From the NCBI RefSeq assembly GCF_026250525.1, contig NZ_CP111043.1:2527501-2591500 (forward strand): DNA of 64,000 nucleotides, in the 5' to 3' direction. The position numbers were made by a program, and so were the translations under genes. Each line of letters opens with the position of its first letter. Position 1 is the stretch's first letter. This DNA is from Chondrinema litorale (lineage in GTDB: Bacteria > Bacteroidota > Bacteroidia > Cytophagales > Flammeovirgaceae). The notes below the pieces were generated by a model. That model searched no databases. It saw nothing but the letters and a program-made list of their open reading frames with translations, and was not told where the DNA came from. This document shows, piece by piece, positions 1 to 9,203 of this stretch.

Positions 1-1155
<1,155 letters not shown>

Positions 1156-1198
1156 GAAATTGTATTATTTTAGCTTGTTTACAGTATGTAAAGATTTT

Positions 1199-1310
<112 letters not shown>

Positions 1311-1325
1311 TTTTATTATATATAT

Positions 1326-1366
1326 AAACCCTTCATATCTTTTAAGATCTTGAAGGGTTTTTTATT
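1326..1366 (+). terminator. rRNA operon terminator
   Basis: The inverted repeat aaacccttca (1326-1335) pairs with tgaagggttt (1351-1360), with further partial pairing inside, and a T-rich tail follows. It lies directly after the 5S gene and fits an intrinsic terminator of the rRNA operon. Confidence 0.85.
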
Positions 1367-1440
1367 TGTATACTTAGGCCTTACCTTTTAAATAAAAGGG
1401 ATTGAAAATCAAGGTTTTAAATGCATTAATGTATAAAATA

Positions 1441-1483
1441 AAACCCCGCAATTAGCTAATAAAAGCTTTTTTCGGGGTTTTTG
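1441..1483 (+). terminator. second intrinsic terminator before the insertion sequence
   Basis: aaaccccg (1441-1448) pairs with cggggttt (1473-1480), with inner AGCT/AGCT pairing and a T-rich tail. It may be a back-up terminator of the rRNA operon, or it may shield the downstream transposase from read-through. Whether it belongs to host or insertion sequence cannot be decided here. Confidence 0.75.
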
Positions 1484-1492
1484 ATTTGTTAA

Positions 1493-1525
1493 ATTGTAGT
1501 GTCTAATCACAATTAACACTACAAT
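1493..1525 (+). repeat. palindrome immediately before the transposase start
   Basis: attgtagtgt (1493-1502) is the reverse complement of acactacaat (1516-1525), giving a 10-bp perfect stem with a 13-base loop that ends two bases before the transposase ATG at 1528. In a read-through transcript the hairpin would occlude the translation start. Such start-sequestering stems are known in several insertion sequences; here it is an inference from position. Confidence 0.7.
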
Positions 1526-1527
1526 AT

Positions 1528-2865
1528 ATGAGAGATCAACAGCTTTTCCAACCACAAGATTACTTAACTCCAAAATGGTATTTATTTAAGAGTAGTAAAT
1601 TGGGTAATGTTTATGATAGCATCCCTTGGGAACAACTTTCTGCATGTCTGCCTAAGAAAAATAAAGGCCCTGGTGCTCCTAGCTGGTTTTCGCCTCAGGG
1701 CATGTTTGGCTTAATGTTTCTAAAAGCCTATTTAAACCTGAGTGATGAAAAGCTCATAGCACGCTTTAATACCGATTGGAGCCTTCAGCTATTTTGCAAT
1801 AAATTGCTACAGGATCATCAAAAGATTAAGGATAAGGCCATTTTAAGTCGAATCAGGACGTATATGGCGGACCATACTGATTGGCAACAACTTCAAGAGG
1901 TACTACTCCAACACTGGAAAACAGACATGCATAATACGCATGTGCTCTTAATGGATGCTACTTGTTATGAGAGTTATATTCGTTTTCCTACCGATGTTAA
2001 GCTGCTCTGGGAGAGCTGCCAATGGGTGTTTGAAAAGCAGCTTTACAGATACTGTAAAATATTAGGAGTAAAACGACCTGGCTCCAAATATATAGATCAA
2101 AAGCGCATGCAGATGTCTTATGATCGTAGTCGTAAAAAGACATATAAAGCTGGTCGCAAGCGTAAAAAGTCATTGATATATCTACTATCCAAAGGATTGG
2201 GGCAACTGCAATGCCTACTTAACGAAAATCCACAAATACAGCTTCACTTACATGAGAGAACATATCTAAAAACTATAAAGAAGATAATCGAGCAACAGCA
2301 ATTCTTGCAGCAGCATCCAGCTAAAGAATTGAAAAACAGGATTGTATCACTTCCCAAGGCTTATGTTAGGCCGATAGTGCGAGGTAAAGAAGCTAAAAGG
2401 GTTGAGTTCGGAATGAAGGCACACCTGCTTCAGGTGGATGGTATCTGCTTTATCGATACCATGGAGTTCCGCGCTTTTAATGAAAGTACCAGACTGAAAT
2501 TAAGTAGTTTAAAACATAGATCGATATTTGGCTCACTTCATCAACTAGGAGCAGATCGCATTTACGCCACCAACAAAAACAGGAAGTATTTAACAGAAAA
2601 GAAGATATTTACCTGCTTTCCAAAGAAAGGTCCTAAAGTAAACAACCCTGCTGAAAGCCAACTCAGAAGTCTCATCTCTAGCCAAAGAGCCACGGTGATG
2701 GAGGGAAGTTTTGGCGTGCATAAAACAGCTTATGGCCTCAATAAGATCAAGGTTAAAGGAGAAAAACGAGAAATGATACACGTTTTTTTCGCAGTTATGA
2801 TGGCCAATGCCGTTAAGATCAGCAAAAGGAAATCAGAACAAGCCCCTCTACTTCAGGCCGCCTAA
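1528..2865 (+). CDS. DDE transposase, IS1182/IS5-like (DUF772 + DDE_Tnp_1)
   Basis: This 445-residue protein catalyses movement of the insertion sequence. Residues 60-95 match the DUF772 N-terminal domain (LMFLKAYLNLSDEKLIARF). The catalytic core carries D143 in LLMDATC, D343 in LGADRIYATN and E392 in VMEGSFGVHKTAYGL, in the order and context of the DDE triad of IS5/IS1182-type transposases. A basic stretch lies at 200-214 (RSRKKTYKAGRKRKK). The frame is open from ATG to stop with no frameshift, so the element may still be active. The start is the first in-frame ATG, two bases after a palindrome. The nearest upstream genes are the 23S and 5S rRNA. Family placement is from motifs only, so the exact IS group is uncertain. 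Confidence 0.9.
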   Translation: MRDQQLFQPQDYLTPKWYLFKSSKLGNVYDSIPWEQLSACLPKKNKGPGAPSWFSPQGMFGLMFLKAYLNLSDEKLIARFNTDWSLQLFCNKLLQDHQKIKDKAILSRIRTYMADHTDWQQLQEVLLQHWKTDMHNTHVLLMDATCYESYIRFPTDVKLLWESCQWVFEKQLYRYCKILGVKRPGSKYIDQKRMQMSYDRSRKKTYKAGRKRKKSLIYLLSKGLGQLQCLLNENPQIQLHLHERTYLKTIKKIIEQQQFLQQHPAKELKNRIVSLPKAYVRPIVRGKEAKRVEFGMKAHLLQVDGICFIDTMEFRAFNESTRLKLSSLKHRSIFGSLHQLGADRIYATNKNRKYLTEKKIFTCFPKKGPKVNNPAESQLRSLISSQRATVMEGSFGVHKTAYGLNKIKVKGEKREMIHVFFAVMMANAVKISKRKSEQAPLLQAA

Positions 2866-3170
2866 ACCTAAAGCTGAAAAGCCTATGGGATGAGTGTGTC
2901 TATACTATCCAAAAGCAATATTTTCCAGTTTTATCAATAGGATTACTCACAGTATTGTACTTTTTAAATAGTCCAAAACAGCAGGTACCAAGATTTGAAA
3001 CAAAAAAAAGCTGAACTTTATCTATCCAACTCTTATTTTTTATTGGTCTTAATCAATTTTCAAGGAGGCCCTTCTTAATATACCTTACCTCTTTAATACT
3101 TACCCACACCCCACTAAATCTTATCATCTCTACCAAATACAAACCCTATTATCCCAATTACTTAAATAAC
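2866..3170. other. gene-free stretch after the transposase
   Basis: No open frame with coding character, RNA gene or clear repeat was seen here. It probably holds the right end of the insertion sequence (candidate near 2937-2959) followed by AT-rich spacer. Confidence 0.5.
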
Positions 3171-3200
3171 AAAAAAAGCTACCCTGAAAAGGATAGCCTT
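3171..3200 (-). terminator. terminator of the 3227-4519 minus-strand pair
   Basis: On the minus strand aaggctatcc pairs with gggtagctt, with one bulge and a G-T pair, and is followed by a run of seven T. It lies about 27 bases past the stop codon of the amidotransferase-like gene. Confidence 0.8.
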
Positions 3201-3226
3201 ATATAATTATTGTTTTCTTTATTGCT

Positions 3227-3976
3227 TTATGAGTTTCGACAAAAACTTAGAAAATTGTCGTATATTGGATTTCCGTCTATTATTAAGCCTCCAAGTGTAT
3301 GTGTAAATTCTGGATGCCATTGTACTCCTAAAACTTTTCCAGGTTTACATTTTTTCCACATAATAGCTTCAACTAGATGATCTTCTTTACTTATTGCAAG
3401 TACATCAAGATCACTTCCTAAACCTTTAATAGCTTGGTGATGAATGGTGTTTACATATAACTTATCAGAAATAGGGTAAATACTGTTAAGGTAACTTTCA
3501 TCAGGAATTATGAGTTCATGCGCGATTGTATCGTAATTTTTAGCGTTACGATGTTCAACATTGGTTTTAAATTGAGTTTCGATATCTTGATAAAGTGTAC
3601 CTCCAAAATATACATTTAGTAATTGTAAACCTCTACAGATTGCGAAAACAGGTTTATCATTTTTAATCGCAAAATCTAAAATTTCTAACTCATAAATATC
3701 TCTTTGCTTATCACCTTGCCACCTTCCGATTGGTTTTTCTCCGTAAGTAGTTGGAGATAAATCTGTTCCTCCTTGAAAAACAAAACCATCCATTTCTTTC
3801 AAGAAGTCTTCTAAAATAGATTTATCGTTTAAATCTGGAATTAATATAGGCATTGCATCTTTTCTAGAAAGATAGTTTGCCATATCTTTTTCAAAATATA
3901 AAAGTGACTTGGGGCCGAATACTGTTCTATTTATATCCGGATACATGAAGCATGATGATACACCTATTTTTAGCAT
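3227..3976 (-). CDS. gamma-glutamyl-gamma-aminobutyrate hydrolase family protein (peptidase C26)
   Basis: The 249-residue protein belongs to the class I glutamine amidotransferase-like C26 family, which hydrolyses gamma-glutamyl amide bonds (as PuuD does in putrescine breakdown). The nucleophile is C114 in FAICRGLQLLN, and H221 and E223 in GVQWHPEF complete the triad. FVFQGGTDLSP at 65-75 is the usual oxyanion-side motif. Length fits the family (about 230-260). There is no signal peptide, so it should be cytoplasmic. It follows a secreted DinB-like gene by 12 bases and is probably cotranscribed with it. No putrescine pathway genes lie nearby, so the substrate is open. Confidence 0.88.
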   Translation of the reverse strand: MLKIGVSSCFMYPDINRTVFGPKSLLYFEKDMANYLSRKDAMPILIPDLNDKSILEDFLKEMDGFVFQGGTDLSPTTYGEKPIGRWQGDKQRDIYELEILDFAIKNDKPVFAICRGLQLLNVYFGGTLYQDIETQFKTNVEHRNAKNYDTIAHELIIPDESYLNSIYPISDKLYVNTIHHQAIKGLGSDLDVLAISKEDHLVEAIMWKKCKPGKVLGVQWHPEFTHTLGGLIIDGNPIYDNFLSFCRNS

Positions 3977-3988
3977 AGTTGAATAGTT

Positions 3989-4519
3989 TTACCAACCTCT
4001 ATATTTAGGAGGTTCAATATTGTTTAATCTTAAGTAAGTTATACATTGTGCTCGGTGATGAGTAAGATGATCTCTCATTAAATAAAATATCCTTTTTTTA
4101 TCCATAATTACACCAGCAAAAATTACAGGGTCTTTACTTTGTTTATCAGAGATTTCACTTGCACTTTTTTCTACATATGTAAAAACGTCTTTAAGACTTT
4201 TTATAAGATCATTTTTACTCAAGTCATCTAGTTTAGCATCTTTTATTGGATTGCTTTCATTTGCAATAAATGTAGAATTAAGCCAGTATAAATTGGTAAT
4301 TATATGAGCTAGCTGTTGTGAAAATGTGAATGTATTTTCATTTAATCGATATTTATAATATTCTTCAGGCATTGCTTCAGCCACTTCAATGCTATATTCA
4401 GAAGCTCTCTTCCATATATCTATAAATTCATTTGAAAATGCACTACCTTTTTGTGCAAAAGAGTTATTCGAAAAAATAGTTGCTATGAAAATGAGAAGAA
4501 CTATATGAGAAATTTTCAT
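3989..4519 (-). CDS. secreted DinB-like four-helix metal-binding protein
   Basis: The 176-residue product starts with a signal peptide (MKISHIVLLIFIATIFSNNS, cleavage likely after FAQ at 23). The rest resembles the DinB/YfiT four-helix bundle: H72 in QQLAHI, and H151 and H155 in DHLTHHRAQ, form the usual three-histidine metal site. Family members include thiol transferases and stress-induced proteins; many Bacteroidetes paralogues have no known reaction. Export to the periplasm is unusual for the superfamily but common in this phylum. It is the first gene of a two-gene minus-strand unit, the second being the C26 hydrolase. Confidence 0.82.
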   Translation of the reverse strand: MKISHIVLLIFIATIFSNNSFAQKGSAFSNEFIDIWKRASEYSIEVAEAMPEEYYKYRLNENTFTFSQQLAHIITNLYWLNSTFIANESNPIKDAKLDDLSKNDLIKSLKDVFTYVEKSASEISDKQSKDPVIFAGVIMDKKRIFYLMRDHLTHHRAQCITYLRLNNIEPPKYRGW

Positions 4520-4711
4520 TTATCGGGATTCAACTTTCATGTTTAATAAAATGCTAATCTACATTTTAATCGATAAAAAAGAGCTTGTTAATTCATCAAT
4601 AATATAAAAGATACAATTAATAGTCTTTAAAAAGCTACACATTAATCTGCTAGTATTTTCAACTTTAATTATCATTGTATTTAAAATGTATATGATAAAA
4701 TAATTGTGATT

Positions 4712-4719
4712 TAAATTTG
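4712..4719 (+). promoter_or_regulatory. possible -7 box of the trans-sulfuration gene
   Basis: TAAATTTG fits the Bacteroidetes -7 consensus TAnnTTTG. The expected transcription start would fall only a base or two before the GTG start at 4727, suggesting a leaderless or nearly leaderless message. No good TTTG -33 element stands at the expected distance. Confidence 0.4.
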
Positions 4720-4726
4720 ATGTGAA

Positions 4727-5875
4727 GTGAAAAAGAAAGCTAAAGAAACACAATGTGTTCATTATTTCGGAGAGAAACCATATGAGTCTCAAGGTATAAA
4801 TACTCCAGTGGAACCTGCTTCTGCATTTAAATATGGAGAGGGTATGGTAAATGTTTATCCAAGATATTTTAATACATACAATCAAAAAGTGATAAATAGT
4901 CAATTAGCTTCATTAGAAGGTGGAGAAGATTGTTTAATATTTGGATCTGGTATGGCTGCTATTACTACAGCTCTGTTTTCATTACTAAATAGTGGAGATC
5001 ACGCTGTTTTTTATAATGAACTTTATGGAGGAACATTTAATTTGCTGAGTTCAGAGTTCGAAAAAAAAGGTATTTCTTTCACTTTAGTAAATAAGCAGAC
5101 TAAAGATGCATTTGAAAAAGCAATACAGTCAAATACGAAAGTGTTGTATTTCGAATCACCTACTAATCCGTTATTGAGTGTAGTTGATATAAAATTGATG
5201 GTTGATATTGCAAAAGCAAATGGCTTAACTACTTTAATCGATAATACTTTTGCGTCCCCGATTAATCAGAATCCTATTGAATTTGGAGTAGATATAGTTT
5301 TACATAGTGGTACTAAGTATTTAGGTGGTCATAGTGATTTAAGTTTTGGAGCAATTGTAAGTTCAAATGAGATCATTAAAAGCATTCATAGTACAGCAAT
5401 AAATTTAGGTGGTAGCTTAAATCCTTTCGATTGTTATCTTATAGAGCGTAGTATTAAAACCTTGGATGTGAGAGTGAAAAGGCATAATGAAAATGCGTTG
5501 GCATTGGCTGAATTTTTAGATGCACATGATAAAGTAAAAAAAGTATATTATCCCGGTTTAGTTGATCATGATAAACACGAAATAGCTAAAAGCCAAATGA
5601 AAGGTTTTGGTGGTATGTTATCATTTGAATTGGCTACACAAAATCAAGAGGATGTTAATCAGTTTGTAGATTCTTTACAACTAGTATGTAAAGCTCTTAG
5701 TTTAGGAGGGGTGGAGTCGACCATTTGTTCTCCTGCTTTAACATCTCATATTAAAATGACAAAGCAAGAGAGAGAGGCTATTGGTGTTACAGATGGTTTG
5801 TTGAGGTTATCTGTTGGTATAGAGAATATTAATGATTTAAAAGCTGATTTTGAAAATGCTTTAAAAGTTATTTAA
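4727..5875 (+). CDS. trans-sulfuration family PLP enzyme (cystathionine gamma-synthase / lyase or methionine gamma-lyase type)
   Basis: The 382-residue protein is a Cys/Met metabolism PLP-dependent enzyme of fold type I. K197 in HSGTKYLGGHSD is the Schiff-base lysine; D172 and N173 in LIDNTFASP, the SGMAAITT phosphate-binding loop at 74-81 and the C-terminal S-x-G-E-like loop LSLGGVES are typical. Such enzymes make cystathionine from an activated homoserine, split cystathionine, or release methanethiol; sequence alone does not say which. The start is GTG at 4727: the family motif begins almost at once (CVHYFGEKPYESQGI), there is no ATG before residue 40, and a stop lies just upstream. It is a single-gene unit between a divergent DinB-like gene and the OmpA-type genes. 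Confidence 0.88.
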   Translation: MKKKAKETQCVHYFGEKPYESQGINTPVEPASAFKYGEGMVNVYPRYFNTYNQKVINSQLASLEGGEDCLIFGSGMAAITTALFSLLNSGDHAVFYNELYGGTFNLLSSEFEKKGISFTLVNKQTKDAFEKAIQSNTKVLYFESPTNPLLSVVDIKLMVDIAKANGLTTLIDNTFASPINQNPIEFGVDIVLHSGTKYLGGHSDLSFGAIVSSNEIIKSIHSTAINLGGSLNPFDCYLIERSIKTLDVRVKRHNENALALAEFLDAHDKVKKVYYPGLVDHDKHEIAKSQMKGFGGMLSFELATQNQEDVNQFVDSLQLVCKALSLGGVESTICSPALTSHIKMTKQEREAIGVTDGLLRLSVGIENINDLKADFENALKVI

Positions 5876-5980
5876 AGTTAATAGAAATGGGTTTTAACTT
5901 TATAGAGAAATATCATTACAAAGTTTAATTGTTTGATATTTCTCTTTTCGTTTAATAATTATTCCAATATACTTTTACTT

Positions 5981-6727
5981 ATGTGGAAACTCCCACTTTT
6001 GGCTTTACTAAGTATTTATTTAATAAATGATTATGTCATATTAAATAAATTTTCTTTTACTTCTAAAAAAGCTGTAAAGTACTTTGTAATGAGAGGGGAA
6101 GTAGTTGATTCTAAAACTGGAGAACCAATTGAAAATGCTGACGTGATAATTGGTAATCTTCAAAAAACATTCTCAACTACATTAGTAACAGATGAAAATG
6201 GTTCGTTCCGATTAGACTTACCAGGTGAGGAGGTTTATACAATTTATGCTATAAAAAAGAGGTATTTTAATTCTGAAATTCATCATTTCTCTTCTATCGG
6301 AAAAAGTTCTGATGAAATTATCAAAATTACTGTGCCATTAATTAAAGCTGAGTTAAATGAACATTATTTGCTTAACTTTATAGAATTTGAAGTAAATAGT
6401 AGTAATCTAAAAGTTAAGAGAGGCAAAGGAAATTTAGATGAATTAATTACTTTTCTTAAAGATAATCATGATATAATTATAGAAATAGGGGTGCATACGG
6501 ACTCAAGAGGAGATGATGATTATAACCTTGTGTTATCTGAAAAAAGAGCAAAAGCAGTTGCAGAATATATTTATGAAAATGGAATTAATGAAAATAGAGT
6601 AAAGTATAAAGGATATGGAGAAACCAAACTTCTGAATGAATGTAAGAATGATATATTCTGTTCAACAGAAAAACATTTAGAAAACAGAAGGATTGAGTTT
6701 AGAATTATGGCATTAAAATCAGAATGA
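5981..6727 (+). CDS. OmpA-family protein with carboxypeptidase-regulatory-like domain (tandem copy 1)
   Basis: The 248-residue protein has an N-terminal hydrophobic segment (MWKLPLLALLSIYLI), a carboxypeptidase-regulatory-like beta-sandwich at about 37-120 (RGEVVDSKTGEPIENADV) and an OmpA C-terminal domain at about 130-245. D174 in HTDSRG and R189 in SEKRAKAV are the residues that bind diaminopimelate in OmpA-type domains, so it should tether the outer membrane or a complex to peptidoglycan. The in-frame frame extends to a TTG at 5933, but ATG 5981 gives the better start. C221 and C227 flank a short loop that may form a disulfide. The next gene is a larger paralogue with the same Cys loop and tail. 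Confidence 0.85.
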   Translation: MWKLPLLALLSIYLINDYVILNKFSFTSKKAVKYFVMRGEVVDSKTGEPIENADVIIGNLQKTFSTTLVTDENGSFRLDLPGEEVYTIYAIKKRYFNSEIHHFSSIGKSSDEIIKITVPLIKAELNEHYLLNFIEFEVNSSNLKVKRGKGNLDELITFLKDNHDIIIEIGVHTDSRGDDDYNLVLSEKRAKAVAEYIYENGINENRVKYKGYGETKLLNECKNDIFCSTEKHLENRRIEFRIMALKSE

Positions 6728-6842
6728 ACTTTATACTTTAAAAACATTAATTGAGGCTAACAACTTATTTCATCCTTTTTGTTTTTAATTGGCCAATAAA
6801 ACAATTTACTAAGATGAAATTAATAAGGGAAGAGAGCTATAA

Positions 6843-7952
6843 ATGAGGAGATTAATCTATCTATATGGAGCTTACAACAAAAAAATAGTACTGCCAATCA
6901 GCTGTTTGTTTTTTTTCTACTTTCAACTAACTTCTACCAAGGTTGATGCAAACAGCTATGAGAATATTTTAGCCACATCGAATGATTCTATCCGAAAGAC
7001 CTATCGTGTTAGTGGAATGCTAATTAATAAACAAGATAAGAAAAGGAAAAAAAGCTTTTTTGGCTTTACAATAGTAGCTTATGAAGTTGTGAAAGATGAT
7101 GCAGGTAATACTGTTTATAGATTAGGGTCGAGTGCAAAAAAAGTTACAACTGGTGATAAAGGTATTTTTGAATTTGAACTATATGCAGATACAGAATACC
7201 TTCTCAAGTGTGTAAAGCCAGGATATTTTTCTGATGAAATTCCACTCCCAAAAAGAAATATAGCATTGGGTCAACATATTAGCTTAGAAATTTTTATCAA
7301 TCAGGCTAACACGGCGATGTTAGCTGGGTATATAAAGAATGTAGATACTAGTGAACTCATAGCTAGTGCAGAAGTAAAGTTAAAAGATAATATAACTGGT
7401 TCGGTGAGATCTGTTATTACTCAAAATGATGGGGCTTATTCATTCGAAATTCGTGAAGGGGATAGTTATGAAATTACAGTTGACAAAGAAGGTTATTTTG
7501 AGAGTGATTTAATTAAAGTTGATTTTTCTGAAAGTGTGGGTGGAATACTTAAAAAAGATATTTTTATAAAAGGTCTTTTAATAGGTAAATCTTATCGATT
7601 AAAAGGCTTTTATTTTGGCGTAAACGATTTTAATATAACTGAAAAGCAAGCAACTGCACTAGAAGAGGCTGTAGAGATACTAAAAGAAAATCCTGATGTT
7701 CAATTTGAAATTGGTTGTTTCTCAGATTCAAGAGGAGATGATAAGTACAATATGTATCTTACTCAAAAGCGCTCAGAAGCTATAGTGAATTATCTTGCCG
7801 ATAATTTTGAAATAATGAGAGACCGAATGGTACCTGTTGGTTATGGAGAAACAAAACTGATAAATGAATGTGCCAATGGAGTGCTGTGTGGTTCTGAAAA
7901 ACATGAAGAGAATAGGCGGATAGAAATGAAAATTATTAAGATTCTTGAATAG
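6843..7952 (+). CDS. OmpA-family protein with two beta-sandwich repeats (tandem copy 2)
   Basis: The 369-residue product is a paralogue of the preceding gene with an extra N-terminal region. A signal-like segment spans about 14-35, two carboxypeptidase-regulatory-like domains span about 53-150 and 158-245 (VTTGDKGIFEFEL and ITQNDGAYSFEIREG are the repeat cores), and the OmpA domain covers about 250-367. D295 in FSDSRGDD and R310 in LTQKRSEAI are the peptidoglycan-binding pair. The tail NEC-6-CG-SEKHEENRRIE matches copy 1 closely, with C343 and C349 at the same spacing. The gene is 115 bases after copy 1, same strand, and ends in a strong terminator. A role in anchoring an envelope complex to peptidoglycan is inferred. 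Confidence 0.87.
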   Translation: MRRLIYLYGAYNKKIVLPISCLFFFYFQLTSTKVDANSYENILATSNDSIRKTYRVSGMLINKQDKKRKKSFFGFTIVAYEVVKDDAGNTVYRLGSSAKKVTTGDKGIFEFELYADTEYLLKCVKPGYFSDEIPLPKRNIALGQHISLEIFINQANTAMLAGYIKNVDTSELIASAEVKLKDNITGSVRSVITQNDGAYSFEIREGDSYEITVDKEGYFESDLIKVDFSESVGGILKKDIFIKGLLIGKSYRLKGFYFGVNDFNITEKQATALEEAVEILKENPDVQFEIGCFSDSRGDDKYNMYLTQKRSEAIVNYLADNFEIMRDRMVPVGYGETKLINECANGVLCGSEKHEENRRIEMKIIKILE

Positions 7953-7960
7953 TAAAAAAA

Positions 7961-7987
7961 GCAAGCTTAAAAAGCTTGCTTTTTTCT
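7961..7987 (+). terminator. terminator of the OmpA tandem pair
   Basis: gcaagctt pairs with aagcttgc around a four-base loop and is followed by a run of T. It starts about ten bases after the stop codon of the second OmpA gene. Confidence 0.9.
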
Positions 7988-8280
7988 GTTCCATTAATCA
8001 ATCGCAAATTTGAAGTAATGCTTATATTACTTAGCAAAACTTGGAGCTCCTATAAGGAGAAACAAGTTCAATTTATAAACTCAATATTTAGTGTTGCGTT
8101 TTACTGCTTCACTAAGTATATAACAAATATATAATGACATAGTAAGCTCATCAATACCCACCATCGGGTAATTTTGTGCCTAATTAGTGAATGAATGTGA
8201 ATATATGCCCAATTTACCTACTAGATATTGTCTAGTTGTGAGCTGTGAGGTATGTATAATGAGCAAAAAAGGTTAAATAA
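7988..8280. other. gene-free stretch with a small stem-loop
   Basis: No coding frame is convincing here. It holds a nested hairpin at 8038-8068 (outer aacttg/caagtt, inner ctcct/aggag) and a TAATTTTG box at 8169-8176 on the plus strand that has no gene behind it. The convergent exonuclease gene ends at 8281. Confidence 0.5.
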
Positions 8281-9090
8281 CTATTTATTATTAAATTGGC
8301 TTAACTTAATTTCTGTAAGTTTTTGCTTAGTGTTTAAAGCAAATTCATTATTAATAATCCAATCGTAATAGCCTGGTTCTTTTTTAAGCACTTCAAGTAC
8401 AGGTCTGTTCTTATGCTTACCAAAGTTGAATACAGCAACGCCTTCAGAGTTATAAACCATTCTGCCTGCAAAATCTATCATGTTAGATGAAGTGATTTCG
8501 TGAAGAGATTGCATATCATTTTTTACAGGAACAGAAGTTTTTCCTGTTTTTTGATCTTTGATCTCTACATTTTCATACCTCTTAACCTGAGCATCTAGCA
8601 CTTCATAAGTGGCAAGTGTATCAGCTTCTGCACTATGGGCATTTTCCAGATCTTTATCGCAATAGAATTTATAAGCTGCATGTAAAGTTCTGGGCTCCAT
8701 CATATGGAATATCTTCTGAGAATCTACTATTTTCCTGTTTTTAGTGTCGAATTCTACACCAGCTCTTAAAAGCTCTTCTGCAAGCATAGGTATATCGAAC
8801 TTTAATACATTAAAACCTGCTAGATCGCATCCTTCTAAAAATTTAGCTATTTCTTTAGCAATTTGTTTAAAAGTAGGAGCGTCTTTTACATCTTCATCGT
8901 AAATGCCATGAATCATACTTGACTCTGAAGGTATAGGTATAGTAGGATTCACTCGTTTAGTTTTTATCTCTTTCTCACCATTCGGCATCACTTTTACAAT
9001 AGAGATTTCAACAATGCGATCTTTTACTATATTTATACCTGTTGTTTCTAAATCGAATACAGCTAGAGGATTTTTAAGATGAAGGTTCAT
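8281..9090 (-). CDS. DEDDh 3'-5' exonuclease (DnaQ/ExoX-like)
   Basis: The 269-residue protein is a DnaQ-type exonuclease. The DEDDh residues are visible: D13 and E15 in VFDLETTG, D99 in FNVLKFDIPML, H152 and D157 in AHSAEADTLATYE. After the nuclease domain (about 1-175), residues 218-250 (FNFGKHKNRPVLEVL) resemble the small C-terminal module found in exodeoxyribonuclease X relatives (DUF3820-like). It is probably a stand-alone repair or recycling nuclease, not the replicative epsilon subunit, which lacks that tail. It is a single-gene unit; the plus-strand OmpA genes converge on it. Confidence 0.88.
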   Translation of the reverse strand: MNLHLKNPLAVFDLETTGINIVKDRIVEISIVKVMPNGEKEIKTKRVNPTIPIPSESSMIHGIYDEDVKDAPTFKQIAKEIAKFLEGCDLAGFNVLKFDIPMLAEELLRAGVEFDTKNRKIVDSQKIFHMMEPRTLHAAYKFYCDKDLENAHSAEADTLATYEVLDAQVKRYENVEIKDQKTGKTSVPVKNDMQSLHEITSSNMIDFAGRMVYNSEGVAVFNFGKHKNRPVLEVLKKEPGYYDWIINNEFALNTKQKLTEIKLSQFNNK

Positions 9091-9203
9091 AATATAAATT
9101 AAAAATAGCTAATCATTTAAAATGATTAAAACTTTGGTTAAGTACGATAAGAATTTATTGTTGATAAAGTGTAAAGATAGACTTTTGAAACTTTTGCACA
9201 AAT

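Larger units (their letters stand above)
1493..2959 (+). mobile_element. insertion sequence with DDE transposase (candidate limits)
   Basis: An intact transposase gene marks an insertion sequence placed just downstream of the rRNA operon. The ends are not certain. The six bases attgta occur directly at 1493-1498 and again at 2954-2959 and could be a target duplication. Just inside lie GTGnnTAATC at 1499-1508 and its reverse complement around 2940-2950, a weak imperfect inverted pair. These limits give an element of about 1.45 kb, a normal size for one 445-codon transposase, but both repeats are short enough to be chance. Confidence 0.35.

Noticed and set aside
4559..4903. A 114-codon minus-strand frame overlapping the start of the trans-sulfuration gene.
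   Set aside because: It overlaps the well supported N-terminus of the PLP enzyme on the other strand and its composition is that of translated AT-rich antisense.
5933..5980. Extended TTG start of the first OmpA gene (and similar TTG/GTG extensions at 11409, 15328, 15888, 39465, 45770, 46833, 58004, 63666 on minus).
   Set aside because: In each case an ATG a few codons downstream gives a better signal peptide or family start; the ATG was used. GTG 4727, GTG 20070 and TTG 50120 were kept because no ATG alternative exists.
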